A DNA stretch of 64,000 nucleotides from Talinum fruticosum (taxonomy: Eukaryota > Streptophyta > Magnoliopsida > Caryophyllales > Talinaceae): contig JAITYX010000009.1 in the NCBI GenBank assembly GCA_021018815.1, positions 9,550,501-9,614,500 on the forward strand, given 5' to 3'. The position numbers and the translations under genes are program-made. The stretch's first letter is position 1. Every line of letters begins with the position of its first letter. Below are positions 10,882 to 21,944 of the stretch, in pieces. The notes under the pieces were generated by a model, which had not been told where the DNA came from, did no database searches, and saw nothing but the letters and a program-made list of their open reading frames with translations.

Positions 10882-12640
10882 ATGGCTCGGAACAATGGAG
10901 TGTTCGATGAAGGAACATCCGTCAACAAACGAGACCACCAAAGTTCAAGGGATAAACTTTGTACACTAGAAGAAGATAATGGAGTGCTTTCTCCACGATC
11001 ATGATGAGGATGTTTGGAACATCATCAAGCATGGGGGCTACAAAGATGGAAGGAGTAAGAGTTGTGCCCAAAAAAAGTCATGAGTACACCACTAAAGAGA
11101 ATGACAACTTCATAAAGAACTTCAAAGCCATGAACACTCTAATGTGCGCTATAAGCTCGGAAGAATACGAGTAGAGTGTCAGCCTGTGAGATAGTTAAAG
11201 AGATGTGGGATACATTGGTCAACACCTATGAAGGAATCAGCCAAGTGAAGCAGGAAAAGATAAGCCAATACCTTCATAAGTATGAGTCTGTAAAGAATAG
11301 AGCTCGAGGAGAACATCACTCGGATGTACATCCGGTTCGGTGAGATTACCAACAATCTCAAATCTCTAGGTAAAAAAATCTCTCATAAAGAAATTATCAG
11401 AAAAATTATGAGAAGTCTACCAGGAGGAGATGGGGTCCCAAGGTGATAGCAATCGAACAAGCTCAAAATCTCTCTCAATTGAAGCCATATGAGCTCATTG
11501 GGAAGCTACTCACTCATGAGCTGCACCTAGAAGAAGAGGATACCAAGGTCAGAACCAAGAAGAACATTGCACTCAAGGGCTCGGAAAAAGACGACAAATT
11601 CTAAGCTCCTCAAATTCAGAAGAGGATCCCATGACACTCATTGCCCAAGGATTCAAAAAGATGATGAAGTGCAAAAAGTAACAAAAGAGGCCAAAGGAGG
11701 AGTTCTACAAGAAAGACACGAAAGATAAATACTCATCCCCTTCTAAATTATCTTTAACTAAGAACTCTGGCCATTTTAAGTGTGGCAGCAAGGAGCACAT
11801 AATCAAATACTCTCCAAAGAGAAAGAAGGACAGAAGAAGAAAAAGGTTATGGTTGCTACCTGGTCCGAAGATGATGATTTTGATGACTCAAATTGTCTAA
11901 TGGCGTTGACATATTAAGAAGTAGAATCTGAGTAAGACAGTGACAACCCAAATGTTGAGGAAACAAGTCCTCAAGAGGTAATTGACTACTTCCTCTAGTT
12001 TTCCAAACTTGATCTTGCTAGATATATCTTTACTTTGGAAGAAAAGTCAAATTCTGATTCTTCTAATATCAAATAACAACTTGAGTTTCTTATTACTGAG
12101 AGTACTATTTTAAAAATGAATTAGAAAACTTGAGACAAACTCTGAAAGTACCTAAGACCGAGTGCTCGGGACAATGACACTAAGTTTGAGTGCTTCGAAC
12201 AGAGAATGAGCAACTCGAAACGAAGCTCAAAGAGTCTCAAGAGTTGGTTTTAAAACTCACTCAAGGTCGGAAAAACTTTGATCTTTTACTTGGTTCTCAT
12301 TGTGTCTCATTTAGAAAAGAAGGTCTTGGTTAAAATGTTGAAGAGAAGAATAACTCTTACAAAAATTTATTGAAAACTGATTCTAGAATTGTTAAGTGAG
12401 AAGGTCCCATTTATTCATATTGAAAAGGGATTGAACACGGACCAATTTAGAGAAAAAGCCTTCGAAACCTATTTATAAAAAGAAAGGTTTTCAATGAAAA
12501 GAGACACGGACTCGGTTTTCTAAAAAGAAGATTCAGAATGAAACCAAACCTAAAATTATTGAAATCGGGTTCCCAAAAGCGCTCTTCCTCGAGAGAAAGA
12601 CCACCGTAAAGACATTTACTCGATTTTTAGAGGAAGTGAG
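10882..12640 (+). pseudogene. copia gag remnant (copy #2)
   Basis: The Gag structural protein would start MARNNGVFDEGTS at 10882, about 45 bases after the primer site. Recognisable blocks include EMWDTLVNTYEGISQVKQEK (about 11203-11262) and an AIEQAQNLS...LIGKLLTHELHLEEED block (about 11450-11540), the gag domain usually called UBN2. A zinc-knuckle remnant, HFKCGSKEHIIK (about 11770-11805), has lost its first Cys. Further on, a coiled-coil extension and a basic tail match the gag of copy #5 (for example SHCVSFRKEGLG near 12297-12330). Stops and frameshifts are frequent. Confidence 0.7.
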
Positions 12641-13960
12641 AAGGGTTAGTTTATTTTTGTGTTGTAGTTGACTCGAAACGAAAGGATCACTGGTACTTAG
12701 ACAGTGGCTGCTCATGCCATATGTGAAGAGATTCAAGACTCTTCTTTGAGTTATAAGATATGAAAGGAGGAAAAGTTACGATTGGAGACAATAACAAAGG
12801 CAAGACAGTTGGGATTGGCAAGATTAGTTAAGGAAATAACTCGGTCGATCTAGTCTACCTTATCAAAGGGTTTAAATACAATCTCCCGAGCATATCTCGG
12901 GTATGTGACAAAGGTCGAGAGGTAAGATTTACTTTGACCAACAGCTTCATTTCGATGCAGTCACCAAAGAGACAAAGCTCTCGAGTCCGAGGATAGGTAA
13001 CACCTATACCATTCCTCTCTCATATTCTAGTCAGAATTTATCATGTTTGAAAGCATCTTTGAATGATGATTCATGGACATGGCATCGTAGACTAGGTTAT
13101 ATTAGCATGCATACCATCAAGAAACATGAATCTCATGGATTAGTTAGGGGTTTACCTAACTCGCATTTAAGAAAGATAAAATATGTAAAGCATGCACAAA
13201 AGTAAAGCAAGTCGGATCATATTTCAAAGCACTAAAAATTGTGTCTACATCCAATGTACTTGAATTGTTTCATATGGATTTCTATGGTGAAATTCCTATG
13301 AAAAGCTTAGGAGGTAAATCATATTTTCTAGTTATTGTTGATGATTGTTCACGATTTATGTGGGTGTGTTTTCCGAAAAACAAGAATGAAGGCTTGAAAG
13401 AGTTCATTAAGATCTACAGAAAAATTCAAGTGGAGTCCGAGACTCATATCATAAGGATTCGAACCGACCATGGAAGGGAGTTCGATTACTAAGAATTTGC
13501 AGATTTCTTTGACAAGAATGGAATCTCCTATAACTTCTCTGCTCCAAGAACTCCTTAACGAGAATGAAGTAGTGGAGAGAAAGAACAAAACTCTTAAAGA
13601 AATAGGAAGAACAACGATGATTGAAAATGATCTACATTACTATTTCCGGGTTGAGGTAGTCAACATAGCAAACTATAAATTCAATAGATACCTCATCGGA
13701 CCCATTATGAAGAGGACACCTTATGAGCTGTACAAGGGAAAGAAGCCCTACATCTCCTACTTCAAACCATTTGGATGTAAAATGCTATGTGCATGACAAT
13801 GGTAAGGAACATCTCACTAAGTTTGATGCAAGGTCGGATGAAGGTATATTTCCGGATTACTCATCTCATGGTAAAGCTTGTAGAGTTTTTAACAAAAGAA
13901 ATAACAAAGTGGAAGAAACATCCACATTGTCTTTGATGAGATTGACCTCGGCGGTATAAG
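12641..13960 (+). pseudogene. copia protease/integrase remnant (copy #2)
   Basis: This starts with a protease-like active-site block, HWYLDSGCSCHM (about 12689-12724), in which D-S-G is kept. Then come the pre-integrase block with a His-containing WHRRLGYISMHTIKK motif (about 13080-13125), and integrase core stretches MDFYGEIPMKSLGGKSYFLV (from about 13274) and DDCSRFMWVCFPK. Later blocks are IRTDHGREFDY (about 13456-13490) and ENEVVERKNKTLKEIGRTTM. D and E residues at the expected places survive, although stops and frameshifts separate the blocks. It would have processed the polyprotein and inserted the cDNA. Confidence 0.8.
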
Positions 13961-15805
13961 TGAATCTACCTTTTCGGATCTCAAGCATAACAGCGATGAA
14001 GATGATATTGCTGAAGTTAAACTCGTAATGAGTCAAAACAAAGGAACTAAGGTAACTCAGATTGCGTAAGCCGAGAATTAAGTGACTCGGAATGAACAAG
14101 TTCAAGAGCCAGCTTAGAATGTTGAAGAACAAGCCAATCCAGAGACTCAACAAGAGCAACCAACTAAAGATTAGCCTATTTAACCAATAAACTTGGTAAA
14201 CTACGATACGAGTAGTGCTTTCAAATATGCATGAAGTCACCCACCTTAGAATATACTTTTCGATATCAATAGTAGGGTAAGAACTCATTCTTATTTTCAA
14301 AATCTATGTGCATATTTAGCATTCATATCATTAATTGAACCTAAAAATGTACTAGAATCCTTAACCGAACCTAAATGGGTAGAGGCCGTATAAGAGGAAT
14401 TAAATCAATTTGAAAGAAACCAAATCCGGACTACGATCAAATGACCTTCGACCACCCAGTTATAGGAATCAAATGGGTTTCCAACAACAAACTAGATGAG
14501 GGAAGGTTGGTACTCACAAATAAGGCTAGATTAGTTACTCATGGGTATAATCAAGAAGAGGGAATTGATTGTAGGGAAACCTTTTCACCTATTGCTAGGA
14601 TTGAGGCAATCATAATTCTCTCAACATTTGCATCCGGCATGAACATCAAGCTTTATCAAATGGATGTTAAATGTGCATTTCTTAATGGTTATATTGAAGA
14701 AGAAGTTTATGTTTAGCAACCCCTAGATTTGAAAACTCTCAATTTCCAAATCATGTTTTCAAGTTGCAAAAGGCTTTATATGGTCCGAAATAATCTCCTA
14801 GAGTTTGCTATGAAAGATTAAGCGGTTTTTGGTTGACAATGATTTTAAAAGAGGCCAGATTGACAAAACCCTTTTTACAAAAACAAAGGGGAATGATTTT
14901 CTTATCATTCAGATCTATGTTGATGATATTATTTTGGAGCTACTAATGAAACTCTATGCCAAGAGTTTTCTAAGTTAATGAGTTAGGAGTTCCAAATGAG
15001 CATGATGGGAGAACTCAATTTCTTCCTTGGACTACAAATCAAGTAAGAAAAGTATGGCACCTACGCCCATTAATCAAAATACACCAAGGATTTATTGAAG
15101 AAGTACAAGCTAGAAGATGTGAAGCATACAACAACGCCTATGAGAAGCGAGTTTAAAATTGGACTCATATGAGAAAGGTAAAGTTGTATATTAGAAACTC
15201 TATAAAGGTAAGATCGAATTTCTATGTTATCTTGTATCTAGTAGGGCAGATATCATGTTTAGTGTTTTCCTTTGTGCAAGATTTCAAGCTAATCCTAAGG
15301 AATCACATATCACTTTGCGGGTGAAGAGAATCTTTGGATATCTAGCAGAGACTCGGACACTTGGTTTCTCGTATTCAAATGACTCGGATCTGACCCTCAC
15401 TTGATACTCGGTTGCTGACTATGCTAGATACAAGGTTGATATAAAGAGCACATCAGGAGCATGTCAATTTCTAGGTCAATCACTCATCTCCTGGCATTCA
15501 AAGAAGCGAGAACTCAATTGCTCTATCAACTGCTCGAGGCTTAGTACGTTGCGGTTGGAGCTTGCTATGCTCGGATTCTATGGATCAAGCAGCACTTGAA
15601 GGATATTCGACTATCATTTACATCAATTCTAATCAAGTGTGACAAACAAAGTGCAATAACCATCACTAAGAATCCAATTCAACACTCAAAGACAAAACAC
15701 AATAAGGTCGGGTATCATTTTGTGAGAGACCATTCTAAGAAAGGTGATATTGAACTTGAGTTTATTCCTACAAAATTTCACTTAGCTAATATTTTCACTA
15801 AGCCT
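13961..15805 (+). pseudogene. copia RT and RNase H remnant (copy #2)
   Basis: After a poorly conserved linker, RT blocks appear: [20 protein letters not shown] (from 14450), [40 protein letters not shown] (to 14713) and an intact YVDD catalytic motif (about 14916-14927). RNase H blocks follow, up to HNKVGYHFVRDHSKKGDIEL near 15750. The frame ends in FTKP at the solo LTR insertion, and the last residues resume at 18063. Several stops sit where other copies have CAA: QIKQ reads QIK-stop near 15042, VHQSKY has TAA at 15071-15073, and VEQP has TAG near 14714. Confidence 0.85.
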
Positions 15806-18062
15806 TGTTAAGTCATAGTTTATACGTATTTTTAGTAGTTATTTAGTTTATATTATATAGTTTATTTTATCTAATTTATTCTATTTTGTCTATTTATAGG
15901 TAATTATCGAATAAAGTGGGGAAGAGAAGAAATGTCGTTAAAAGTGGATTTTTAGCTACCGACAAGCATCCAAGAAAATATATGAAGTCGGTCCATAAAT
16001 ATAATATGTGATAAAATATTTATTTTAGGATATTATATTTTAGGAAATCCTAATTGGAATAGAAAAGGAAACTTAGAAGAGAAGAAAGAGAAATAAACCC
16101 TAACTCTTTCACCCTATATATACTACTTATTATCATCATAAAAGGGGAGCCCGAGAGGAGCTACACGCAGATGCTGGCTGCAACCCTCTTGGCGGACCGC
16201 TGCCATCACACACCCCTTCGCTGCCCTTTCCTACGCCGGTCGTCCACCTCTTACGATACACACAAGCCTTCTTCCAGGCTGCCCACCACAATCTTCATCA
16301 ACTTAATCATTAATCACCGCCTACCATCCCTCGTTGCCACCTCCTGCTTGTCTTTAATCTCCACTTGCCAACTCTTTTCTTACCACTATCATCATAATAT
16401 CTCATCGCTACCGCCAGCCTTAATCTCCCACATAATCATAATCTTCCAATCATCCTCATCATCTTGATCATCATCACTATGGTAGGAATATTATGGTAGT
16501 AATTTTTATTATTGTAATTTTTATTTTAAAGACTCTATTTTTATTGTTAGTTTAAGATTAAAGATGACATTTTTATTTAGTCTATGTGTCCCAAATTACA
16601 TTATGATTGAGTAGTTTTTCTTATACTTAGTATAATCTCATTGAAGCCATGTTAAATTATTTATTTTGAAACAAAGTTTTGATTTTTATTGTCTTATTGA
16701 TTTGATCCATGATTCTATGATAATTTGTGTTTAATGTTTATGAATTTATGTCTAATTAATTAGAGTGCACGCTACTTAGTTTTATATAAATTCATGTGAT
16801 AGTTTAGAGGGTTTAAGTACGTAATTGCTTGATCTTTTAGACATAAGTATCACCCTAGTTAATCATGGATGGCTCATACCCATCTCTTTTAATTAGGAAA
16901 TTATCATAGATCCTTCTTAAATCAATTTGCTAGTAGATTGGTTATTAGGTGCTAGATGATGTTTTTCTAATACTTAATGCTCTAATTTGATTAAATTCTA
17001 GTGCTAGTGCTAGGGTTATCAATATTAGTAGGGTTTATATTAGGGCTAAGCCTAAGTAAACTAATAACTAAGGAAAAACGGGGAAGATCCGCTAGTGGTT
17101 GTCTTCTACAGTTTAGCTCATGGGTAGATCAATTTGTGTGTTAATGATAAATAATAATTTGCATGGTGGATATAGATTATACTAAGTGTTTTTATAAATT
17201 TGCTATCTTTGATAATTATTTGTTTGCTTTTTAGTTATTTTCTTTAGTTTGTCAATTTTTATTTATAAATATATAGTCTTTTATTATCAATTTCATTAAA
17301 CCCCCTAAAGATCAGTATTTTAGGTTAATTTTAGTAATTTTATTTTAATTTAATTTTGAGTCATTATATATTTTAATTTTCAGAATTAATTTTCTGTCAG
17401 TTTTTATTATTTTTGAGTCAGTTTGTTAGAAATTAGTTTAAAAATAGTTTCTTTTATTATTTTTTGTGTTTTATTTTCTTTTAGGGTTTAGATAGAGTCC
17501 TAGTTTGCTGTGATTAAATTTTAGAATTTTTGGAATTAATTTGATATTTTTCAGATTTAATTCTTGAATTTAATTACTGCAGGTTTTTAATAAAATAAAT
17601 TCGTAAATTAGATTTTAAATTTTGTTTTTATATTTTTAGGGTCTGGTTAGGTTTAGAAAATTAGTATTATTATTCTTGGTAATTTTAGTATTTATTTTCG
17701 TAATTATTTTAGTGCAGAATTTTACTTATTTAATTTTCTGTTTTAGAATTTGTTTATTTTCTGCTTTAGTTTTCTGTTTTAATTATTCTAAAAAAAATAT
17801 ACAAAAATATTTCTGGGTTATTGTAGTTTTATTATTCTGTATAAATTATTTATTTAGTTATTAGATAATTTTCTATTAATTTTAGTTATTGATTTTAATT
17901 TATATTTTCTGTTTTGTTTTTAAGAGTAGTAAATTTAATTAGATTAAAACTTGCATGTTATTATATCTTTCCTCGTGGATTCGATCCCTACTTGCCCTTG
18001 CTATATTGTTTATTATAAGTTTAAGTAGTGGTTTAATTTGTTGCTGTACGACAAGCTCAACA
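15806..18062 (+). mobile_element. solo LTR B (TSD AGCCT) inside copia #2
   Basis: The block starts TGTTAAGTC and ends CAAGCTCAACA, with TG...CA ends and 5-bp direct repeats AGCCT at 15801-15805 and 18063-18067. Removing the block and one repeat restores the copia sequence (CACTAAGCCTCTAAGTGAAG), exactly as found uninterrupted in copy #3 at about 35057. It holds no coding region, primer site or second LTR, so it is read as a 2257-bp solo LTR left by LTR-LTR recombination. A Ty3/gypsy source is likely but not proven. A truncated reverse copy of its first half lies at 28066-29118. Confidence 0.85.
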
Positions 18063-18121
18063 AGCCTCTAAGTGAAGATTACTTTTGCTTCATTAGGAAT
18101 AAGCTTGGCATGTTAAATGCA
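18063..18121 (+). pseudogene. end of copia #2 pol, resumed after the solo LTR
   Basis: These bases encode the final residues of pol (KPLSEDYFCFIRNKLGMLNA), continuing FTKP at 15800. The join shows that the solo LTR inserted into an already existing copia copy. Confidence 0.8.
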
Positions 18122-18699
18122 TGATTATCTAAGTTATTACATGTGTTATTCTACTATGATTGATTATTATATGTTTTAAGTAGATAACAAATGGATCAGT
18201 TGACACATAATGAGACCGAGCCACGAGTTATGAATTTTCTAAGTGTTTTCACGAGTCACTCGGACACATTATTGAGTCGAGACTTAGATTTGTAGCCAAA
18301 TGGACATCAAAAATTTGGGATCATCTCTAAATAAATAGAGAATCTCATAATTGTTTTTGAAAATCCTTTCTTCTCTCTTTCTCTCGTCACGCGATCGGTT
18401 AGAGAAACTAGCCGTTGGAAGAAAGCTGATTTGAAAACTAGCCATTACACGCAGGGAGCTTCAACGGTCCGATAACCATTGCTTGGTAAATGAGTCGAAA
18501 GGCGGTTGAAAGCTTTGACGGTCTTTAAATAGCGCCGCTTCGTTTTCACTCATTCACTTTACCTACTTATTGCTCACTCTCTTGCTCTCTTTACTCTCAA
18601 ATTCATTCACTCTTGCATTCAAACTATCTCTCTATTCGTCAATCATCTATGTTCTCTACTCTCTCTTTCTACTCTCAAACACTCTCTATCTTCTCCAAA
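18122..18699 (+). promoter_or_regulatory. pol-ORF3 spacer with TATA and AACGG motif (copy #2)
   Basis: The order is: a CGAGTCACTCGG motif (about 18258), a CT-rich stretch (about 18370-18386), the reverse complement of TCCAACGGCTA at 18409-18419, then TTTAAATAG near 18523 in place of TATAAATAG. A CT-rich leader of about 170 bp leads to the start codon at 18700. TCCAACGGCTA fits the plant M-phase MSA consensus YCYAACGGYYA. The promoter role is inferred from recurrence in the other copies. Confidence 0.5.
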
Positions 18700-20285
18700 A
18701 TGCCTAAGAGATGATCGGGAGTGGAAGAAGGTTCGGCCATAAAGAAGGTGGAACCAAGTCCACTCGATCCGAGGCTGTTATAGGAAAAGGGAAAGACCCT
18801 GCCTCGGAAGACCCAAAACTCAATGTCGCCTAACATTTCTTCCTAAACGACAAATTCTTCCTAAAAATTCTTTTTCGTGGTTGAAACACATCGTCAAAAC
18901 AGGTGTTTACCACTATATATGCTTTTGTGAGTACATTTACCCGGACCTAGTTACTGAATTCTATACTCACATGACAGACAAAAGATAACATTATCTTTTC
19001 TATTGTCCAAGGCAAGATGATTCGCATCAACCTTGCTTTACTTCACAAACTCTTCGATGTGAAGTCTCTCTTTCTTAATTCCAAGCCTATCCCTTTCACT
19101 GAAGTCGCAGATGACTTCTTTGAAAAGTATGCCAAAGAACCTCCTTAGCTCGGAAAGAATTTTTCTATGACTCATATAACCTCCGAAGCCGGACTTATGT
19201 GCTTTATTCATATGAGGACTTTCTTTTCTTACTATCCATCAAGAGAGAACCCCAATTCTAATGTTCTAAAGTTTCTCTATGACATTCTAGAGGGCTACGA
19301 TGTAAACCTCTATTCATTCATTCTGGACCATATTGCCTCTGTTCCATCTTACCGGAAGAAGACTCCCTATCCTTTCGGAGCTCTTCTTTCATATGTTTTT
19401 ACTTAGTTTGGGGTCGAACTTCCTTCGACCCAAACTCTTTCTTAGATCCTGCCGTTTGTTTTGGGATAGGTGAACTCATAGGTCTTTGATATAAGGAAAC
19501 CAAATCTGGTGTCTAGGTTCACTCGTATGAGTTGGCACCTCCTCCTCCTCCACCTCGGACACGAGTTGTCCCGAGGTCCTACTTCTTACTACTTGGACCA
19601 TCCACTTCTCCGCCTGACCCTTTTATTGAGCTCCTTTAGAAGGTGGCAAAAAATTTGCTTCTCTAGCTGTAGAGTTGCCATCAACTTTAGGAGCCTTCAT
19701 AGCTTTCATCCCATTACTGACTCACATGCAAAGGCAGGCTTAGACTCATCTTTAAGTAGAGTTCGAGATCTGATTTATGAGCTTAAGGAGATGATTAAGC
19801 AACAAAGTGATCAGATTCGTCGCCTCCAAGAGATAAGGTTCAAGGCAGCCGAGGACTCAAAACTTGAAGAAGACAAATCCGAGGAGTCCTCCAGTTCTTC
19901 CGAGTCTTAGTCGAAGAAGTTCAAGAAGGAGCAAAAGAAGGTCAAAGAGAGACTAAATAAGAAGCCGAGAAAGGATAAAAGAAAGCTGAAGCAGTTCCAC
20001 TCGAGGACAAGGGCACCAAAGAACCTGAGGTGATCTCTTATGATCACACTCAGAGTGCCTCAAAAGAGGCTGGTGATGTCGGCCGATCTAAGGCCCATGC
20101 CACGAGAATCTCAAGCTGCGAAGCTTTCATTGATGAAGAAAAAAAAGTGGAAGATCTACCTTTGGTTCACGGAACTAGGATTATTCCACTGCTAGATCTA
20201 CCACTACTCGTGACCACCTCGCTAAGCTACTTTTACTCAAGGATACAGGTGTAAGCGCACCATGTTCTTATACTTCACGACAGAC
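18700..20285 (+). pseudogene. third ORF of copia element #2 (ORF3)
   Basis: It begins MPKR at 18700 and is broken almost at once by a TGA. Recognisable segments are EVADDFFEKYAKE (about 19101-19139), MRTFFSYYPSRENPNSNVLK (from about 19212), YDVNLYSFILDHIASVPSYR, a Pro-rich PPPPPR(T)R block (about 19540-19565) and a coiled-coil segment (VRDLIYELKEMIKQQSDQIR, about 19762-19821). A Glu/Ser-rich run, then a Lys-rich run, end in a C-terminal LPLVHGTRIIPLLDLPLL block (about 20155-20212). The last block recurs in copy #3 as LALVHKTRIPPLLDVP, so the C terminus was conserved when the copies were made. The function is unknown. Confidence 0.6.
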
Positions 20286-20662
20286 TGCCCCCTTCTTGAT
20301 TTCAAATTTTGTTTTTTATGTCCAACATCTTTTGTATTGAGTTGATCTTTCCTCCCTCATTTTTTTAATTTTGCTGAAATGAATAGAGAGAGAGAAAAGA
20401 TAAAAAATATAATTGTTTCATTTAGGGGAGCTTTTTCCTTAGCTATTTCTATGTTTGTCCATTTCTTAGTACTGTTCATAATTTCTGTACAAATTGCTTC
20501 TACTAAGTAATGAAATTCACTTATTCCATATCATATATGTTTCGAGCGTATATTTTCATACTTACTCTAATATATTATTATTTACTCTATATAAATATGT
20601 TGTGATTATTTCAAGAAGCATGTTACGAGTATATATGATTAGAGCTGAACTCGCTATTTATC
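20286..20662 (+). other. 3' untranslated segment of copia #2
   Basis: No gene is seen. The purine motif TTTAGGGGAGCTTTTTCC (about 20421) and the TGTTTCGAGC block (about 20538) match the post-ORF3 region of copy #3. The match ends near CTGAAC at 20649. A CACTA-like end begins at 20663 and the polypurine tract and 3' LTR are not present. Confidence 0.65.
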
Positions 20663-20880
20663 CATTACTACGAAACCACTTTTAACGACGGGTCTTTAAT
20701 GACGCTTAAAAGGACAAACTGTCATGAAAATTGAACTGGTGGCACTTTTGTAAGTAACCGGCATTATGTAACACATATTGCGATGGTTCTTTCAAATGAG
20801 CCGTCTTCATATGTATTGCTTGAATCATTTGACGACGGTTCTATGAAAGAACCATCATCAAATGTCTTTCATATTACAAT
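20663..20880 (+). repeat. CACTA left end with subterminal repeats
   Basis: After the terminal CATTACTACG (CACTA-type with C to T), short motifs recur in both orientations: GACGGTTCTATGAAAGAACC, GCGATGGTTCTTTC and ACGACGGGTC. Arrays like these are transposase-binding regions in En/Spm elements. The right ends near 44.6-44.9 and 52.5-52.8 kb have the same kind of motif (CTATGACAACGGTTCCTATA). Confidence 0.6.
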
Positions 20881-21944
20881 AAAAAACCCGAACATACTTG
20901 CTATTATTTCCATGCCCACTTCATCCATTATCTACTTGTTGTCTTATCGCTCTCTATAGTTCACTCTCGTCTACTACTATGCAAATCTAGATCTACTGGG
21001 AGTAATCCTCACCGGTAGTTTATCCTCACCATTGTTCCTCTTGTTGTTCAATGTGTTTCGCTCACTATATCCACTCGTCTCTCCTCTTTCTTGTAGTTGT
21101 CGTCTCTTACAATGTATTTGCGATAGTGGCTATGTATGGTTCGCCGTGAATCCTCTCGCTTACTCTCATCGTTGTTTTCCTCGTTCTTACGGTATGAATC
21201 TTTATCTTTTCTTATTTTCCATTTTAAGTTATTTACAAGATTTATATAGTGAAATGTTGAATGCATTTGGGGTAGTTATGTAAATGTTGAGAATGTGGGT
21301 AATGTTTCGGATTGTTGAAATGTTGAATCTTTGTTGAAATGTTGAATATTAAGAATGTGGGTAACATTTGTTTAGTTTATTAAGTTAGAAATTCGTGAAA
21401 TGTTCGAGATTTTGAGAAATGGGTTTAGGTAGTTTAGGATTTAATTATAAGGAAATAAAATCATAGCTAAGGATTGTAAATCGAAGGGGTGCATCCAAGT
21501 TTGTTTAGGGTTTTAAAATAATAGAAAGATAATTTGCATATAGGGTCATCCCCAAAAACACGTCATAAAGATACATTGGCATCCAAATTTGTTTATTTTG
21601 ATGAGTTGATGTTAGGGTTGACTCATTTATTCAATTATCGAAATTGGCATTTAATATGTTTAGAGTTTAGAGAAACAGAAATATTTATGGTTTAGGGTTT
21701 GGGGAAATAGAAAAATTTGTATAATACATCAAAATTGAAAGTAAAAGGAAACCATATATTATATACAAATATTTTTTGTATTTTAAAAAAGCAAAATTTA
21801 ACCAATACAAAAAATAACAAATTACAACAATGGTCCGTGTTAGGAATATATACTAAGTAACATCATCTTTTTTGTTTTTCACATAATTCGATTAATGGCT
21901 TGCTTCATTAAATTATTGTATGCATTTCATAAGCTTAGAGAACC
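20881..21944 (+). other. CACTA 5' leader region, no gene recognised
   Basis: This is AT-rich sequence between the CACTA left end and solo LTR A. A short ORF (MFLLLFNVFRSLYPLVSP, 21032-21283) has no recognisable domain. I see only a generic pyrimidine-rich leader (20930-21180) ending near a possible 5' splice site. Confidence 0.4.

Larger units (their letters stand above)
9391..20662 (+). mobile_element. Sirevirus-like Ty1/copia element #2, nearly full internal region
   Basis: This is the only copy in the window with its 5' LTR (to 10821), primer-binding site (10824-10835), gag, protease/integrase, RT/RNase H and third ORF in order on one strand. It is interrupted by a solo LTR at 15806-18062. 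The element fades after the post-ORF3 purine motif (about 20421), where CACTA-like sequence begins at 20663. I see no 3' LTR. All genes are pseudogenes. Confidence 0.8.

Noticed and set aside
16171..16467. 98-codon plus-strand ORF
   Set aside because: Ser/His/Ile-rich random frame within solo LTR B. The twin copy at 28.4-28.9 kb does not keep the frame.
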